In this document: positions 47,545 through 56,225 of the stretch, piece by piece
Layout of the letters: every line of letters starts with the position of its first letter
Numbering within the stretch: the first letter of the stretch is position 1
Source of the DNA: Bog-473 sp963770645
GTDB taxonomy: Bacteria; Actinomycetota; Acidimicrobiia; Acidimicrobiales; RAAP-2
Direction: 5' to 3'
DNA length: 64,000 nucleotides
Assembly (NCBI GenBank): GCA_963770645.1
Contig: CAVYQL010000003.1
Location: forward strand, 62,001-126,000
Position numbers and translations under genes: made by a program
Notes under the pieces: generated by a model
What the model was told of the DNA's origin: nothing
The model's input: only the letters and a program-made list of their open reading frames with translations
Database searches by the model: none

Positions 47545-47856
47545 TCAGACTTCTTTGCCCTTGTCTTCGAGGTCGGCCGCCACGGTGTCGTAGCCCGCAC
47601 TGGTCAATATCCGGCGCAAGTCGACGAGTTGTTGCCCGTCGATGTCCTTGTCACTCGGACGCCTGAGAACCTCGGTCTCTTGCCCGATGCGGAACAGAAA
47701 CATGTCGTCGTGCTGTTGTTCGATGGATCCGACCGCGTCGAGCAATGACACGACATCGTGCCATTCGACGTTGTGGTTCGTATCTTGTTGAAAGATCTGT
47801 ACCAGGGTGTCTCGATGATGGCCGCTGAGATGTTCGGGCCCTGAGATTGACGACAT
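47545..47856 (-). CDS. Conserved small protein of unknown function
   Basis: A 103-residue soluble protein. Its sequence (LSGHHRDTLVQIFQ, NVEWHDVVSLLDAVGSIEQ, KDIDGQQLVDLRRILTSAGY) looks like a compact helical domain seen as a stand-alone hypothetical in actinobacteria; the N-terminal NVEWHDVVSLL is HicA-like only in passing. ATG 47856 has GGGAGGAT 5-10 nt upstream, supporting translation. It is convergent with gcvP and divergent from the esterase gene. Confidence 0.7.
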   Translation of the reverse strand: MSSISGPEHLSGHHRDTLVQIFQQDTNHNVEWHDVVSLLDAVGSIEQQHDDMFLFRIGQETEVLRRPSDKDIDGQQLVDLRRILTSAGYDTVAADLEDKGKEV

Positions 47857-47974
47857 CGGGATCCTCCCGTCGTGGTGAAGAGCTCAATGTAGCGAGAGTC
47901 CCCGACGACTGCCGCGACTACGGCAGTAGCCCAGAGAGGATGACCGGTGGAATTTTAAGCGAGACTCGTCAGCT

Positions 47975-49255
47975 ATGAATCTCCGGTGGGCTGGCCGATG
48001 TATGGGGAAGATGGTTGTTGCGACGGTATTCCTTGGCGGCTGTGCTTCTCCCACAAATGCTTCGAGCGCCGAATCCGTTTCACCGGCCCGGGTGGTGACC
48101 ATCGAGATTCCCGCTCCCGACGGCCAGATCGCTTCGACGTGGTTGAACTTTGTCGGCTATTCAGATCAGAAGACGCTGAGCTATCCGGGTCCGCTGCGGG
48201 CGGACGTTTTCCTGCCCGCCGGCTACAACCCCCACCAGCGCTATCCCCTGGTCGTCTTCCTCGCTGGACTTGGCACCAACTACGCGTCGTGGGCCGAAAC
48301 TGGGTTGTACAAGCCATTCGACCGGCAGGGTGCGATTGTGGTCACGCCTGAAGGGGGAAACGGCTGGTACGCCGACTGGTGGAACAACGGCGAGCGGGCC
48401 AACCCGTCCTGGGAGAGCTACTACCTAGAGACCGTGATCCCGACCATCCTGGCCCGCTATCCGATTCTGCCCGAGCGTCGCTATCACGCTCTCGTTGGCA
48501 TATCGATGGGGGGATTGGGTGCCACGTACCTGGGTGGGCGCCTGCCCGGCTTCTTCGGGTCGGTGGCCAGCCTCTCTGGCTTCGTAGACCCTCAGTGGCA
48601 AGCTGCGGTCGTCCAGCCGGCGATGGCAACCTTCTCGTTCGCTCCGCAGCACGGCGACAACGACCCGGATCCCATCTACGGACCCCCAGAGGGCTTCTAC
48701 GCCGACGGGCACAACCCGACACTCCTCGTGAAGAACCTCGAGGACACGCGAATGTTCGTGAGCACCGGCACCGGTGTCCCGAGCAAGGCCGACCCCAATC
48801 CACCCCAGGCCGACATTGCAGACGAGCACATCATCTACCCGATGAGCCAGCTCTACCATCAAGCCGAGGTGGCCGCCGGGATGCATGTCACGTACCAGGT
48901 CCATCCAGGCGCCCACGACGTTCCCGACTTCCTGGGTGAGGTCAAGGCCATGCTCAAGTGGGGCCTCTTCAAGCAGGTCGTCACCGATCCCGCATCCTGG
49001 ACGAACATGACAGTCGCCTCCAGCGGCCAGCTGTGGGATTTCAACTACCAATTCACCAATCCACCGACACAAGTCGTGCAGTTCAAACAGGCCGGGACCA
49101 CACTGTCGATCAGCGCCGCAGGGTCAGCGCTCACGATCACAACGGCCAATGGTTGTGCCATCCACACCTCCACGCCGGCAACCGTGCACCTGCCAAACCG
49201 CGACCTGACCTCTCCGCTCTTTCCAGACAGAGTCGGACACGTGGCATGTCGGTGA
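47975..49255 (+). CDS. Secreted esterase-like alpha/beta hydrolase (lipoprotein)
   Basis: A 426-residue exported protein. A short signal (MVVATVFLGGCAS) ends in a lipobox-like GGC with Cys near residue 23. The alpha/beta-hydrolase domain has YPLVVFLAGLGTNYASW, the nucleophile elbow GISMGGLG (Ser about 174), and a late His in HPGAHDVPDF. This is the esterase D/antigen-85-like group, active on acyl esters. A C-terminal beta-rich segment from about 340 (WDFNYQFTNPPTQVVQF) may bind carbohydrate or wall. ATG 47975 has no good ribosome site; later ATGs are possible. Confidence 0.78.
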   Translation: MNLRWAGRCMGKMVVATVFLGGCASPTNASSAESVSPARVVTIEIPAPDGQIASTWLNFVGYSDQKTLSYPGPLRADVFLPAGYNPHQRYPLVVFLAGLGTNYASWAETGLYKPFDRQGAIVVTPEGGNGWYADWWNNGERANPSWESYYLETVIPTILARYPILPERRYHALVGISMGGLGATYLGGRLPGFFGSVASLSGFVDPQWQAAVVQPAMATFSFAPQHGDNDPDPIYGPPEGFYADGHNPTLLVKNLEDTRMFVSTGTGVPSKADPNPPQADIADEHIIYPMSQLYHQAEVAAGMHVTYQVHPGAHDVPDFLGEVKAMLKWGLFKQVVTDPASWTNMTVASSGQLWDFNYQFTNPPTQVVQFKQAGTTLSISAAGSALTITTANGCAIHTSTPATVHLPNRDLTSPLFPDRVGHVACR

Positions 49256-49352
49256 TTACGGGGCTTTTGGGCTCCCGAGAACGCAACTCCGACCATGCGG
49301 AATTGCTGCTGACCGAAGGAGACTTCCACGGGTTGTTGTCTCCGTTGAATCT

Positions 49353-50204
49353 TCAGGAAAGTGCTTCGATCACGGCAGCGAAGTCTGGCCACTGCCCGCC
49401 AGCGTCAATAACGCTGGTCAAGAGGGCTTCGGCCGCAGGTCCGATGCGCACACCAACCCCGGTCTCTTCGGCCAGGTCGATGGCGAGGCGGAGGTCCTTA
49501 CGGGCCAGTGCCGGAGAGAACCAACCCGGATGCGACGCATCGAGCAGACTGTCCAACCGGAGGTTGCTGGCGAGACTTATCACCGGACTGTCGGCAAGCA
49601 GGGACCGTAGGAACTCGTCGGGGATTGCGTGCTGTCTGGCCGTGGCGATGGCCTCGGCCAGCGCAGCCACCCCCGTAATCAACAACGAGTTCGCCAAGAT
49701 CTTCATCGTGGCCCCGGCGCCGACCGGGCCACAGTGGGTATAGCCGGACCCAAGATCGTTCCACAGTGGCTCAATGGCAGTAATCGCTGGGGCAGGACCG
49801 CCGACGAGGAACCTTCCCAAGCCCCCAGCAATCATCTGTGGCGATCCCATCACCGGAGCGTCAAGGACACGGCCCTCAGGTCCCAGCTCGGCAAGGCGTC
49901 GAGCGGTCTCCGGAGAGACCGTGCTCACGTTGGCAAACACGGCATCGGGTTCGAGCGATGCCAACACACCATCGTCGCCCAGGCAGACGTCGAGGACAGC
50001 TGCGTCGTCGGCGAGCACGACGAGAACGGCGTCAGCGCCCGCCGTCGCCGTCGCGACAGTGCCGGCCTCGATAGCACCGCGGGCCACGAGGGCGGCAACG
50101 CGACCCGGGGTGCGATTCCAAACGGTCGTCTCATGACCGGTTTCGATTGCCCGGGCAGCGAAAGCTCGACCCATGTTGCCCATTCCCACGATGGTGATTC
50201 GCAT
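49353..50204 (-). CDS. NAD(P)-dependent 3-hydroxyisobutyrate dehydrogenase-family oxidoreductase
   Basis: A 283-residue beta-hydroxyacid dehydrogenase. The Rossmann motif GMGNMGRAFA is at residues 7-16, the signature LDAPVMGSPQMIAGG near 113-127, and the catalytic lysine region GAGATMKILANSLL near 161-174 with Lys about 167. Substrates in this family include 3-hydroxyisobutyrate, tartronate semialdehyde and imines; which one is not readable. ATG 50204 has TAGGGT 6 nt upstream, another leaderless-type start. It stands alone. Confidence 0.9.
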   Translation of the reverse strand: MRITIVGMGNMGRAFAARAIETGHETTVWNRTPGRVAALVARGAIEAGTVATATAGADAVLVVLADDAAVLDVCLGDDGVLASLEPDAVFANVSTVSPETARRLAELGPEGRVLDAPVMGSPQMIAGGLGRFLVGGPAPAITAIEPLWNDLGSGYTHCGPVGAGATMKILANSLLITGVAALAEAIATARQHAIPDEFLRSLLADSPVISLASNLRLDSLLDASHPGWFSPALARKDLRLAIDLAEETGVGVRIGPAAEALLTSVIDAGGQWPDFAAVIEALS

Positions 50205-50210
50205 CGGGCC

Positions 50211-50216
50211 ACCCTA
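50211..50216 (-). promoter_or_regulatory. -10 element TAGGGT, probable leaderless start of the dehydrogenase
   Basis: On the minus strand TAGGGT ends 6 nt before ATG 50204. No Shine-Dalgarno sequence. Confidence 0.55.
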
Positions 50217-50425
50217 CGTTCGCCGGGGAGCACGAGAGTCGGGTTTACCTGTCCGATGGTGCCGCAGACCCCAGACCGGCGTTCGGGGCGGGCAGCTCAC
50301 CCCGGACGAGTAGCTCCAGCTGCCGAGCCATCGCTGGACACACCGGCCCGTCGCTGCACATGGAGCATTGTCGAGCCACGAGGAGTGAGGGCGTGAGGCC
50401 GCCACCGAAGCTTTCTGGCTCCGAG

Positions 50426-50830
50426 TCAGAACTCGTAGTCAATAAAGTACATACCCGAGGGTTCCAGCCACCAAAGGGTGCCCGTTGGCATGAAGCCCTC
50501 GAATTTCTCTGCACACGCCTCGAGTGCCCCTCTTATCTGCGGATCGTCCGCCACGCCACACCGGCCGCCTCCATGCAGCTCTCGCCGCTTCTGCCATGGT
50601 GGACCGTATTCATCGATGGTGAAGGCGGCATGGTGACTCCCGACGAGGTTGCTCAGCAGGATCGACTCGGCGCGCACGAAGAAGAAAAGACGTTGATCAT
50701 CGCTGAAGTACGGCGCCGTGTTGGCATGAGGCAGCCCAGTGACCGAAGACGTCGAGAGGGTCACCGTGTGGTTGTTCCGCAGGTACCTATCCACCTCATC
50801 GTCGAACTCTGTGTTTGTGCGTGTCTGCAT
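50426..50830 (-). CDS. Pyridoxamine 5'-phosphate oxidase-like protein
   Basis: A 134-residue protein with the PNPOx-like split barrel: YLRNNHTVTLSTSSVTGLPH, then ANTAPYFSDDQRLFFFV and SILLSNLVGSHHAAFTI. Members bind FMN, F420 or heme; the cofactor is not clear here. The C-terminal half is less typical (YFIDYEF end). ATG 50830 lacks a clear ribosome site. A second PNPOx-like gene lies at 56226-56738. Confidence 0.75.
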   Translation of the reverse strand: MQTRTNTEFDDEVDRYLRNNHTVTLSTSSVTGLPHANTAPYFSDDQRLFFFVRAESILLSNLVGSHHAAFTIDEYGPPWQKRRELHGGGRCGVADDPQIRGALEACAEKFEGFMPTGTLWWLEPSGMYFIDYEF

Positions 50831-51281
50831 GCGGTCTTCGGAACCTAATCGGCCACTTTTCTTCGATGTATGGCAATTCTATTCCGAGATGGCCACGGGG
50901 GTGAGATGCAGGACATTCCGCGCCGATTCCACTCTCCATAGTGCGGCCGTCGGATAGCTGCTTGCGATGGTGGCACGGGCTTTTGTGGCTGCAGGCCAGA
51001 GCGCACCGCCGATGGCTCGGAATCACTGCAGTCGTCGGCCCCGTCCGAGGGAGAAACACCGTTCCTGGCGCGAGTTCTCGGATCATGCGAGGCGTGACCC
51101 GAAAGCCGCGCTCGGAGGCGATCTCAAAGCCGTCCTGCCGGGCCTCGCGATCGTGTTCTCGGGGAGCGTCCCGGTGGGTGGCCCGCGATTCGAAGCATTG
51201 TGACGGGTAAGGAGACCGGCGCTTAGAGGGTGCGCGGCGTACTCGCCATCTGAGGCACCGGGCTGTGCGAGCCTTAGCACC
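50831..51281. other. Intergenic region, no gene found
   Basis: About 450 bp. Several short open frames exist on both strands, but none has a recognisable domain or good ribosome site. A minus-strand stretch reading ASERGFRVTPRMIRELAPGT is the most protein-like and could be a decayed gene, but I cannot assign it. Confidence 0.35.
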
Positions 51282-52232
51282 GTGGCGAGTCCCGTCGGCC
51301 CGCGTGTCGAAGTTCCCGAAGCGCTGGCCTCTGGTCACCGCAAGTACTTCGGCGAGACCGGTCGCGCCTGGATCGATGCATTGCCCGACCTCGCCGCCGG
51401 TCTGCTGCGCCGCTGGCAGTTGCAGCCCGACGGAGCTCCAACCTGCGGCGCCTGGGCGCTCGTGTTGCCCGTCGTGCGCGGAGACGCCACGCCCGCGGTA
51501 CTCAAGCTCCAGCCCGTCACCGATCACACCGTCGGCGAGCCTGACGCACTGCGTGCGTGGAGCGGAAACGGCGCAGTACGCCTTCTGGATCACGACCCCG
51601 AATCGGGTTCGATGTTGCTCGAACGCCTCGACGCCGACCGCTCACTGGCCACCGTCCGCGACGACCTGGCCGCCCTACAGATTCTGTCCGAGCTCCTTGC
51701 CCGGCTCAGCGCCGTCCCCGCACCCGCCGGCATCCGCCGACTATCCGATTTCGGCGCCGACCTACTCGACCGTGCACCACGCGCCCTGACGCTCGTGAGC
51801 GAGCCATCGCAACACCGCCTCATCCAAGCCTGCGCTTCCGCTCTCGAGGAGGTGCTGCCAGAAGCCGGCGACCGCCTCGTGCACGAAGATCTGCACTTCG
51901 ACAACATCCTGGGACCACTCCCGGACGACCAGCGAGAACCCTGGCTGGCTATCGACCCCAACCCGGTGGCCGGCGATCCAGGCTTCGCGCTCCTCGCAGC
52001 ACTGCACAACCGGTGGGAGGAAGCCGTCGCCACCGGCGACTTACCGCGGGCGATCCGCCGTCGCTTCGACCTGATGACCGACATCCTCGGACTCGACCGG
52101 AGCCGCGCAACCGCCTGGACACTGGCCCGCGTCCTGCAAAACGCACTGTGGGACGTCGAGCACGACGACACCATGTGGCATACCGAAGCAGACCGAGCTA
52201 TCGCCCGAACCCTGCTCGACACAGCCGGCTGA
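51282..52232 (+). CDS. Aminoglycoside/hydroxyurea phosphotransferase-like kinase (APH(6) type)
   Basis: A 316-residue small-molecule kinase. It has the lysine strand ATPAVLKLQP, the catalytic loop LVHEDLHFDNIL (HxDxxxxN) near residue 204 and the metal Asp in WLAIDPNPVAGDPGFALL near 225. The closest type is the APH(6)/streptomycin 6-kinase group, many of whose chromosomal members phosphorylate unknown alcohols; resistance should not be assumed. GTG 51282 is the first start. Single gene. Confidence 0.82.
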   Translation: MASPVGPRVEVPEALASGHRKYFGETGRAWIDALPDLAAGLLRRWQLQPDGAPTCGAWALVLPVVRGDATPAVLKLQPVTDHTVGEPDALRAWSGNGAVRLLDHDPESGSMLLERLDADRSLATVRDDLAALQILSELLARLSAVPAPAGIRRLSDFGADLLDRAPRALTLVSEPSQHRLIQACASALEEVLPEAGDRLVHEDLHFDNILGPLPDDQREPWLAIDPNPVAGDPGFALLAALHNRWEEAVATGDLPRAIRRRFDLMTDILGLDRSRATAWTLARVLQNALWDVEHDDTMWHTEADRAIARTLLDTAG

Positions 52233-52454
52233 GGCCGCCGATCGCTCGCCTCGTCTGCAATGCGCGCGCATCGCCCCAATGTGCCTACTTGAGGACTGCC
52301 TCACCGTGTGGGCGCATATGGGCACCCGAAAGGCAACGATTTGTAATCCATGGAGAGCGTGAGACTGGCAGGAAAGCGACGTCTCTCGACCACATTTGCT
52401 GTGTACTCTCTGACCTGAGCGAAGACGGCGTCGCCAATCCCAAAAGGGGGATCG

Positions 52455-53249
52455 ATGGGAATGAAAACGAAATCCAGGCTGGTGGCCTCTATCGGGGTGG
52501 GCGGCATCCTTGGGCTCGCTGGCACCGTCGGACTGGTTGGTGCCGCCACCGCCGCACCGGCATCGACTGCGAGTTTCAACTTCAGCCTGTCCCTCAGCGG
52601 TTTGACGTCATCGCCCGTCACTATCGCCGGAACGGGACAGGCCGATAACGCCAGCAACGAGGTCTCGCTCACCGTCAATCTCCCACCTGAAGTGGCCGCA
52701 TTGATTCCGGGCGGAACAGCGTCCCCCGAAGCCGTCAGCGCTGTGCTGGCCCAAAACACGATCTACCTGGATGTGCCGAGCCTCCAGTCGTGTATCGGTG
52801 CACCATGGATCTCTGTGACGTTGCCTTCCAAGACTACGTCGAAAGTCTCCGACATTTTCTCTAAGGTTGCCTCCGCCATCGGCAACGTGAACTCCGTCGT
52901 CGGATTCGCCCGATCCCATCACGCTACGGTGACCCCGTTGCCCACCTCGACGATCGACGGGGTGACCGCGACAGGGACCCATATAGTGGCGACGCACAAA
53001 GGGACGACAATCACCGCAAGCCTGTGGGCAGATTCGTCGGACCGCCTGGTGCAGGCGAACGTAACGACGTCAGTTGCGACAAAGAAGAAGACGATCGGCG
53101 TGAACGCAACGATCAATCTCAGCGGTTACGGCGATCCGGTAACAATCGTCGCGCCGCCCGCTTCGCAGGTGAAGGCGGTTCCGTTCTCAGTGGTCGAGTC
53201 GTTCCTCCGAGCGGCCTCCCATCACGGTCACCACGCCTTTACGCGGTAA
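52455..53249 (+). CDS. Secreted protein, LppX/LprG-like
   Basis: A 264-residue exported protein. The signal peptide (VASIGVGGILGLAGTVGLVGAATAAPA cleavage region, about residues 10-36) has no lipobox Cys. The mature part (FNFSLSLSGLTSSPVTIAGTGQ, LPPEVAALIPGG, QNTIYLDVPSL) has the alternating beta pattern of the LppX/LprG half-barrel family that carries lipids across the wall in mycobacteria. That relation is weak. A GGGGG run 4-8 nt upstream of ATG 52455 acts as ribosome site. The C-terminus is His-rich (SHHGHHAFTR). Confidence 0.6.
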   Translation: MGMKTKSRLVASIGVGGILGLAGTVGLVGAATAAPASTASFNFSLSLSGLTSSPVTIAGTGQADNASNEVSLTVNLPPEVAALIPGGTASPEAVSAVLAQNTIYLDVPSLQSCIGAPWISVTLPSKTTSKVSDIFSKVASAIGNVNSVVGFARSHHATVTPLPTSTIDGVTATGTHIVATHKGTTITASLWADSSDRLVQANVTTSVATKKKTIGVNATINLSGYGDPVTIVAPPASQVKAVPFSVVESFLRAASHHGHHAFTR

Positions 53250-53328
53250 CGACGCAAGCTGTTAGCCGGGGTGTGTCTTGGCGCTCCGTCGCGGATCGAA
53301 AGTCCCTCTCATTCGTGCTCACTAGGTC

Positions 53329-53829
53329 ATGATTGCTGCGGATATTTTTAGGCCCGGGCAGTGGACCAATTTTTTTCTGCTGGTCGGAACAGGCGCCGTG
53401 ACACTCACGGGCTTGGTTTTCGTGGCGATGTCACTCAACCTCAAAGTGATCGCTCGCGATGCAACGCACCGTTATCGAGCCATAAACACACTTACAGGCC
53501 TGGCATTGGTGTTCATGCGCTGTGCGCTGGTACTCATGGGAGGTCAAAACCATCGGGCAATTGGCGCGGAACTATTCGTAGTCTGTGGTATTTCGGCAGC
53601 CGTGTTTGTCAAAGGCTACGTGAACGCCATCAGAATGAGCGACGGGCTACGGCTCTCTCGCATTGTTGGCGGAACCGTCGTACACATGGCCGAGTTGATC
53701 GGGGCGGCGTTATTCTTTTTCGGGTACCTGGCCGGCCTCTACGTTGCAGCGGTAGCTATCGTCACCAACACTTGTTTCATGATTACCGCAGCTTGGTTAC
53801 TCGTTATCGGCGCTTTCGATCGGGACTAG
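53329..53829 (+). CDS. Four-helix membrane protein of unknown function, paralog 1
   Basis: A 166-residue protein with four predicted membrane helices. The N-terminal pattern WTNFFLLVGTGAVTLTGLVF followed by VAMSLNLKVI matches the protein at 58287-58793 (WHDFFMGTIGAAAALTGLLF, VAISINLEQI). Both look like one family of small actinobacterial membrane proteins. I do not know its function. Weak or absent ribosome site. Confidence 0.7.
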   Translation: MIAADIFRPGQWTNFFLLVGTGAVTLTGLVFVAMSLNLKVIARDATHRYRAINTLTGLALVFMRCALVLMGGQNHRAIGAELFVVCGISAAVFVKGYVNAIRMSDGLRLSRIVGGTVVHMAELIGAALFFFGYLAGLYVAAVAIVTNTCFMITAAWLLVIGAFDRD

Positions 53830-53845
53830 CCCCGGCCGTTGCGAG

Positions 53846-55465
53846 TCAAGGCCCGAACGTGTTCCAGACGAGGGCGGACACAGCGTTGACCGTGTCGATG
53901 CCATATTGCTCTGACGCATTCCCGTTCGTGAGTACGGCGATCAAGTAGTCACGTCCGGCGCCGTCGACCCAGCCGGTGGTGTTGATCTGCCACCCATTAA
54001 TGACGGCGAAGCCGTTCTTGAGTGCCACGGTGACACCCGGAGGAACTCCGCCCGTCGCGCCCCAGTCCTGGGATGGAGTGATGTTCTCCATGAGGTCGAG
54101 GACGTAGGCACGCGACGCATCCGTGAGCAGTGAGTTTGGTTCCACAAGGGTTCGGATCATGGCGAGGCGATCGAGTGCCGTGGTTGTCGTGGTCCCCCAG
54201 ACACCATCGGTGGCAGGGACGGTCGAGGTCATTCCCGCCTCCCGCTCGAACGCGCCAATGGCAGCGGGCCCGAGCTGGCTCCACAGGGTGTCAGCTGCGC
54301 TATCGAGGCTGTCCTCGATCATCGGGACCGCCAGGCTCTGCTCCTCGGACGTGAGCGGTCGCCCGGCGGCCTGGGCCTCCACCAGCAGCGTGGCCAAGAT
54401 GTCGACCTTCAGCGTGCTCGCCGTATTCTCGACCACGCCTGGCCGGAACTGGTAGATCTGACCCGTCGTGAGATCTTGCACGGCCACGGTCACGTTGTCA
54501 TCCCGTCCGGCGACATACGCGGCGATGGCCGAGATCATTCGTGTCCCCACATTGACGCCGTAGGCGATCCAGTATCCGCCTGACCGACCGGCGATACCGA
54601 CGGCGGGAGCCTCCTGCGGCGTACCCGCGTCGGATCCTTCGAACGGGGCGTCTCCGAAGTTGAAAACTCCGCCGTCGGCGGCGGCCAGCCAGTAGCCACC
54701 CCCGTCGGGCGACGCGGCCATGCCGACGACCGGCTCGTCGAGGGGCCTGCCGCCCATCGAACCTTCGAACGGTGCGTCCCCGAAGGCGAAGATCCCGCCG
54801 TCCGCCGCCGTCAACCAGTAGCCATCGCCGGTGGGGGTGGCGGCCATGCCGACGATTGGTTGGTTGAGCGGCCGGCCACCCATGGAGCCGGCGAACACTG
54901 CGTCGCCGTAGGCGAACACACCTCCGTCGGCAGCGACCAGCCAGTACCCACGACCGTCAGGAGTTGCAGCCATCCCCACCACGGGTGCGTTTAGCTCAAT
55001 TCCGCCCGCCGATCCCTCGAAAACAGCGTCGCCGTAGGCGAACACACCACCGTCGGAAGCGACCAGCCAGTATCCACCACCGTCAGGAGTCGCAGCCATC
55101 CCCACCACAGGTGCGTTCAGTTGAATTCCGCCCGCCGATCCCTCGAAGGCCGCAGTGCCGTAAGCGAACACGCCACCGTCAGCGGCCACGACCCAGTATC
55201 CGAGCCCGTTCGGGGTTGCCGCTACCCCGACGACTGGAGCGTTCAGATTGTTGAGCGTCGTTCCACCCACGGACGCGGCGGCACCGAGTGCCGTTACCGA
55301 ATCTGGACCGGGGGTGCCGGACTCAACGTGTCCCGTCGCGGCAGACGCCGATGTGGCCGGTACATCCCTCGTCGTCTCCAGGCCGTAGCCGACGACCAGG
55401 ACGAGCACACCGATGGCAGGCAAGACCGCCCGAAGTCGGTGCGGTCGGCGGCACAAGGACTTCAT
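53846..55465 (-). CDS. Secreted repeat protein fused to a beta-lactamase-like serine hydrolase domain
   Basis: A 539-residue exported protein. After one N-terminal membrane helix (AVLPAIGVLVLVVGYGL) come six ~40-residue repeats of the form PVVGMAATPDGGGYWLVASD followed by GGVFAYGDAVFEGS (about residues 70-310), a probable beta-propeller. The C-terminal domain has the serine-acylase pair Ser350-x-x-Lys353 (ASTLKVD) and Lys483-Asn-Gly485 in place of KTG, as in class A beta-lactamase/DD-peptidase relatives. ATG 55465 is chosen because TAGGTT lies 7 nt before it; the frame is open to 55504. Likely acts on the wall or an external ester/amide. Confidence 0.85.
   Translation of the reverse strand: MKSLCRRPHRLRAVLPAIGVLVLVVGYGLETTRDVPATSASAATGHVESGTPGPDSVTALGAAASVGGTTLNNLNAPVVGVAATPNGLGYWVVAADGGVFAYGTAAFEGSAGGIQLNAPVVGMAATPDGGGYWLVASDGGVFAYGDAVFEGSAGGIELNAPVVGMAATPDGRGYWLVAADGGVFAYGDAVFAGSMGGRPLNQPIVGMAATPTGDGYWLTAADGGIFAFGDAPFEGSMGGRPLDEPVVGMAASPDGGGYWLAAADGGVFNFGDAPFEGSDAGTPQEAPAVGIAGRSGGYWIAYGVNVGTRMISAIAAYVAGRDDNVTVAVQDLTTGQIYQFRPGVVENTASTLKVDILATLLVEAQAAGRPLTSEEQSLAVPMIEDSLDSAADTLWSQLGPAAIGAFEREAGMTSTVPATDGVWGTTTTTALDRLAMIRTLVEPNSLLTDASRAYVLDLMENITPSQDWGATGGVPPGVTVALKNGFAVINGWQINTTGWVDGAGRDYLIAVLTNGNASEQYGIDTVNAVSALVWNTFGP
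54570..55260 (-). repeat. ~120-bp coding repeats for YWL..ADGG units
   Basis: Six related DNA units, each encoding about 40 residues, lie within the secreted hydrolase gene. Copies 2-4 are most alike (ATGCCAACACCACCGTC-type segments recur), suggesting recent duplication or conversion. Confidence 0.75.
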
Positions 55466-55472
55466 GTCCGAA

Positions 55473-55478
55473 AACCTA
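55473..55478 (-). promoter_or_regulatory. -10 element TAGGTT, probable leaderless start of the secreted hydrolase
   Basis: On the minus strand TAGGTT ends exactly 7 nt before ATG 55465. No Shine-Dalgarno sequence. Confidence 0.6.
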
Positions 55479-55653
55479 CTGGCAGGCCAGGCCGAACGCC
55501 TCACAGGACCTGCGGTACGGGGTCGAGATCGGAGGTCGAACTTACAAGCGTGTTGGCGTCGCAGACGGTTGCCGCCAGACTTCCGAGTCCGACGACGCCT
55601 GAGATCACGCCCTCCGTACTGGCGGTCGCAGGGACTCGAAACTCATGGGACGT

Positions 55654-56037
55654 TCAGTACTGAGTCGGTGACAGCTGGGCTCGCTCGACTTCCCGGTTCA
55701 GGATCGCCAGTGCTTCTGCTTTGCCGATCCCGAGTTCACGCATGCGTCTGGTGAAGTCCTGCGCTGCCCGCAGCGCCAGAGCCGTCTTCTCGGATGGTGC
55801 TCCGGCTACGAACGTCCCGTGGCGACCTCTCGTTTCGATGAGCCCAGCTAGCTCAAGGTGTCGATAGGCCTTTGCAACCGTGTTGACCGCCAAGCCGAGA
55901 TCGGCGGCCAACTGCCGTACCGTTGGCAACCTGTTGGACGGCACGAGGTTCCCGCTAACGATGGCGGCGGCAAGTTGTGCACGCACCTGCTCGAACGGCG
56001 GTACCGACGAGTCGGCATCGAGTGTCAGTAAATCCAC
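55654..56037 (-). CDS. GntR-family transcriptional regulator (YtrA type)
   Basis: A 127-residue repressor-type protein: N-terminal winged helix (PPFEQVRAQLAAAIVSGNLV, LPTVRQLAADLGLAVNTVAK, RHLELAGLIETRGRHGTFV) and a short C-terminal helical tail for dimerisation, the YtrA subgroup length. Such regulators usually control an adjacent ABC transporter; none lies next to it here. GTG 56037 starts close to a direct repeat TTGTAT-6-TTGTAT, a candidate self-operator. Confidence 0.9.
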   Translation of the reverse strand: MDLLTLDADSSVPPFEQVRAQLAAAIVSGNLVPSNRLPTVRQLAADLGLAVNTVAKAYRHLELAGLIETRGRHGTFVAGAPSEKTALALRAAQDFTRRMRELGIGKAEALAILNREVERAQLSPTQY

Positions 56038-56044
56038 CGTCAGT

Positions 56045-56062
56045 TTGTATCAAACGTTGTAT
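56045..56062. promoter_or_regulatory. Direct repeat TTGTAT-N6-TTGTAT, candidate GntR operator
   Basis: TTGTAT at 56045-56050 and 56057-56062 are 12 bp apart, about one helix turn. They lie 8-25 bp upstream of the gntR start, where a self-repressing site would be expected. Sequence-only inference. Confidence 0.4.
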
Positions 56063-56225
56063 TAGTCGACAAGCAGAGGGCTGGTTTCCTCAAGGTTGTG
56101 CTGTTGATCGAGGTGGTCTTCGTAGTCGGATCGGAGACCTTCACGCACCGGTACTGGAAGCGGGACCGGTAGAGCTGCCAAACGGGGACATGCTGCCGCG
56201 TCCGCTTTTCGGCGCTCGGGGCTAA

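Noticed and set aside
50796..51593. Minus-strand frame between the PNPOx and APH-like genes
   Set aside because: It overlaps both neighbours antisense and has no recognised domain; at most a decayed remnant.
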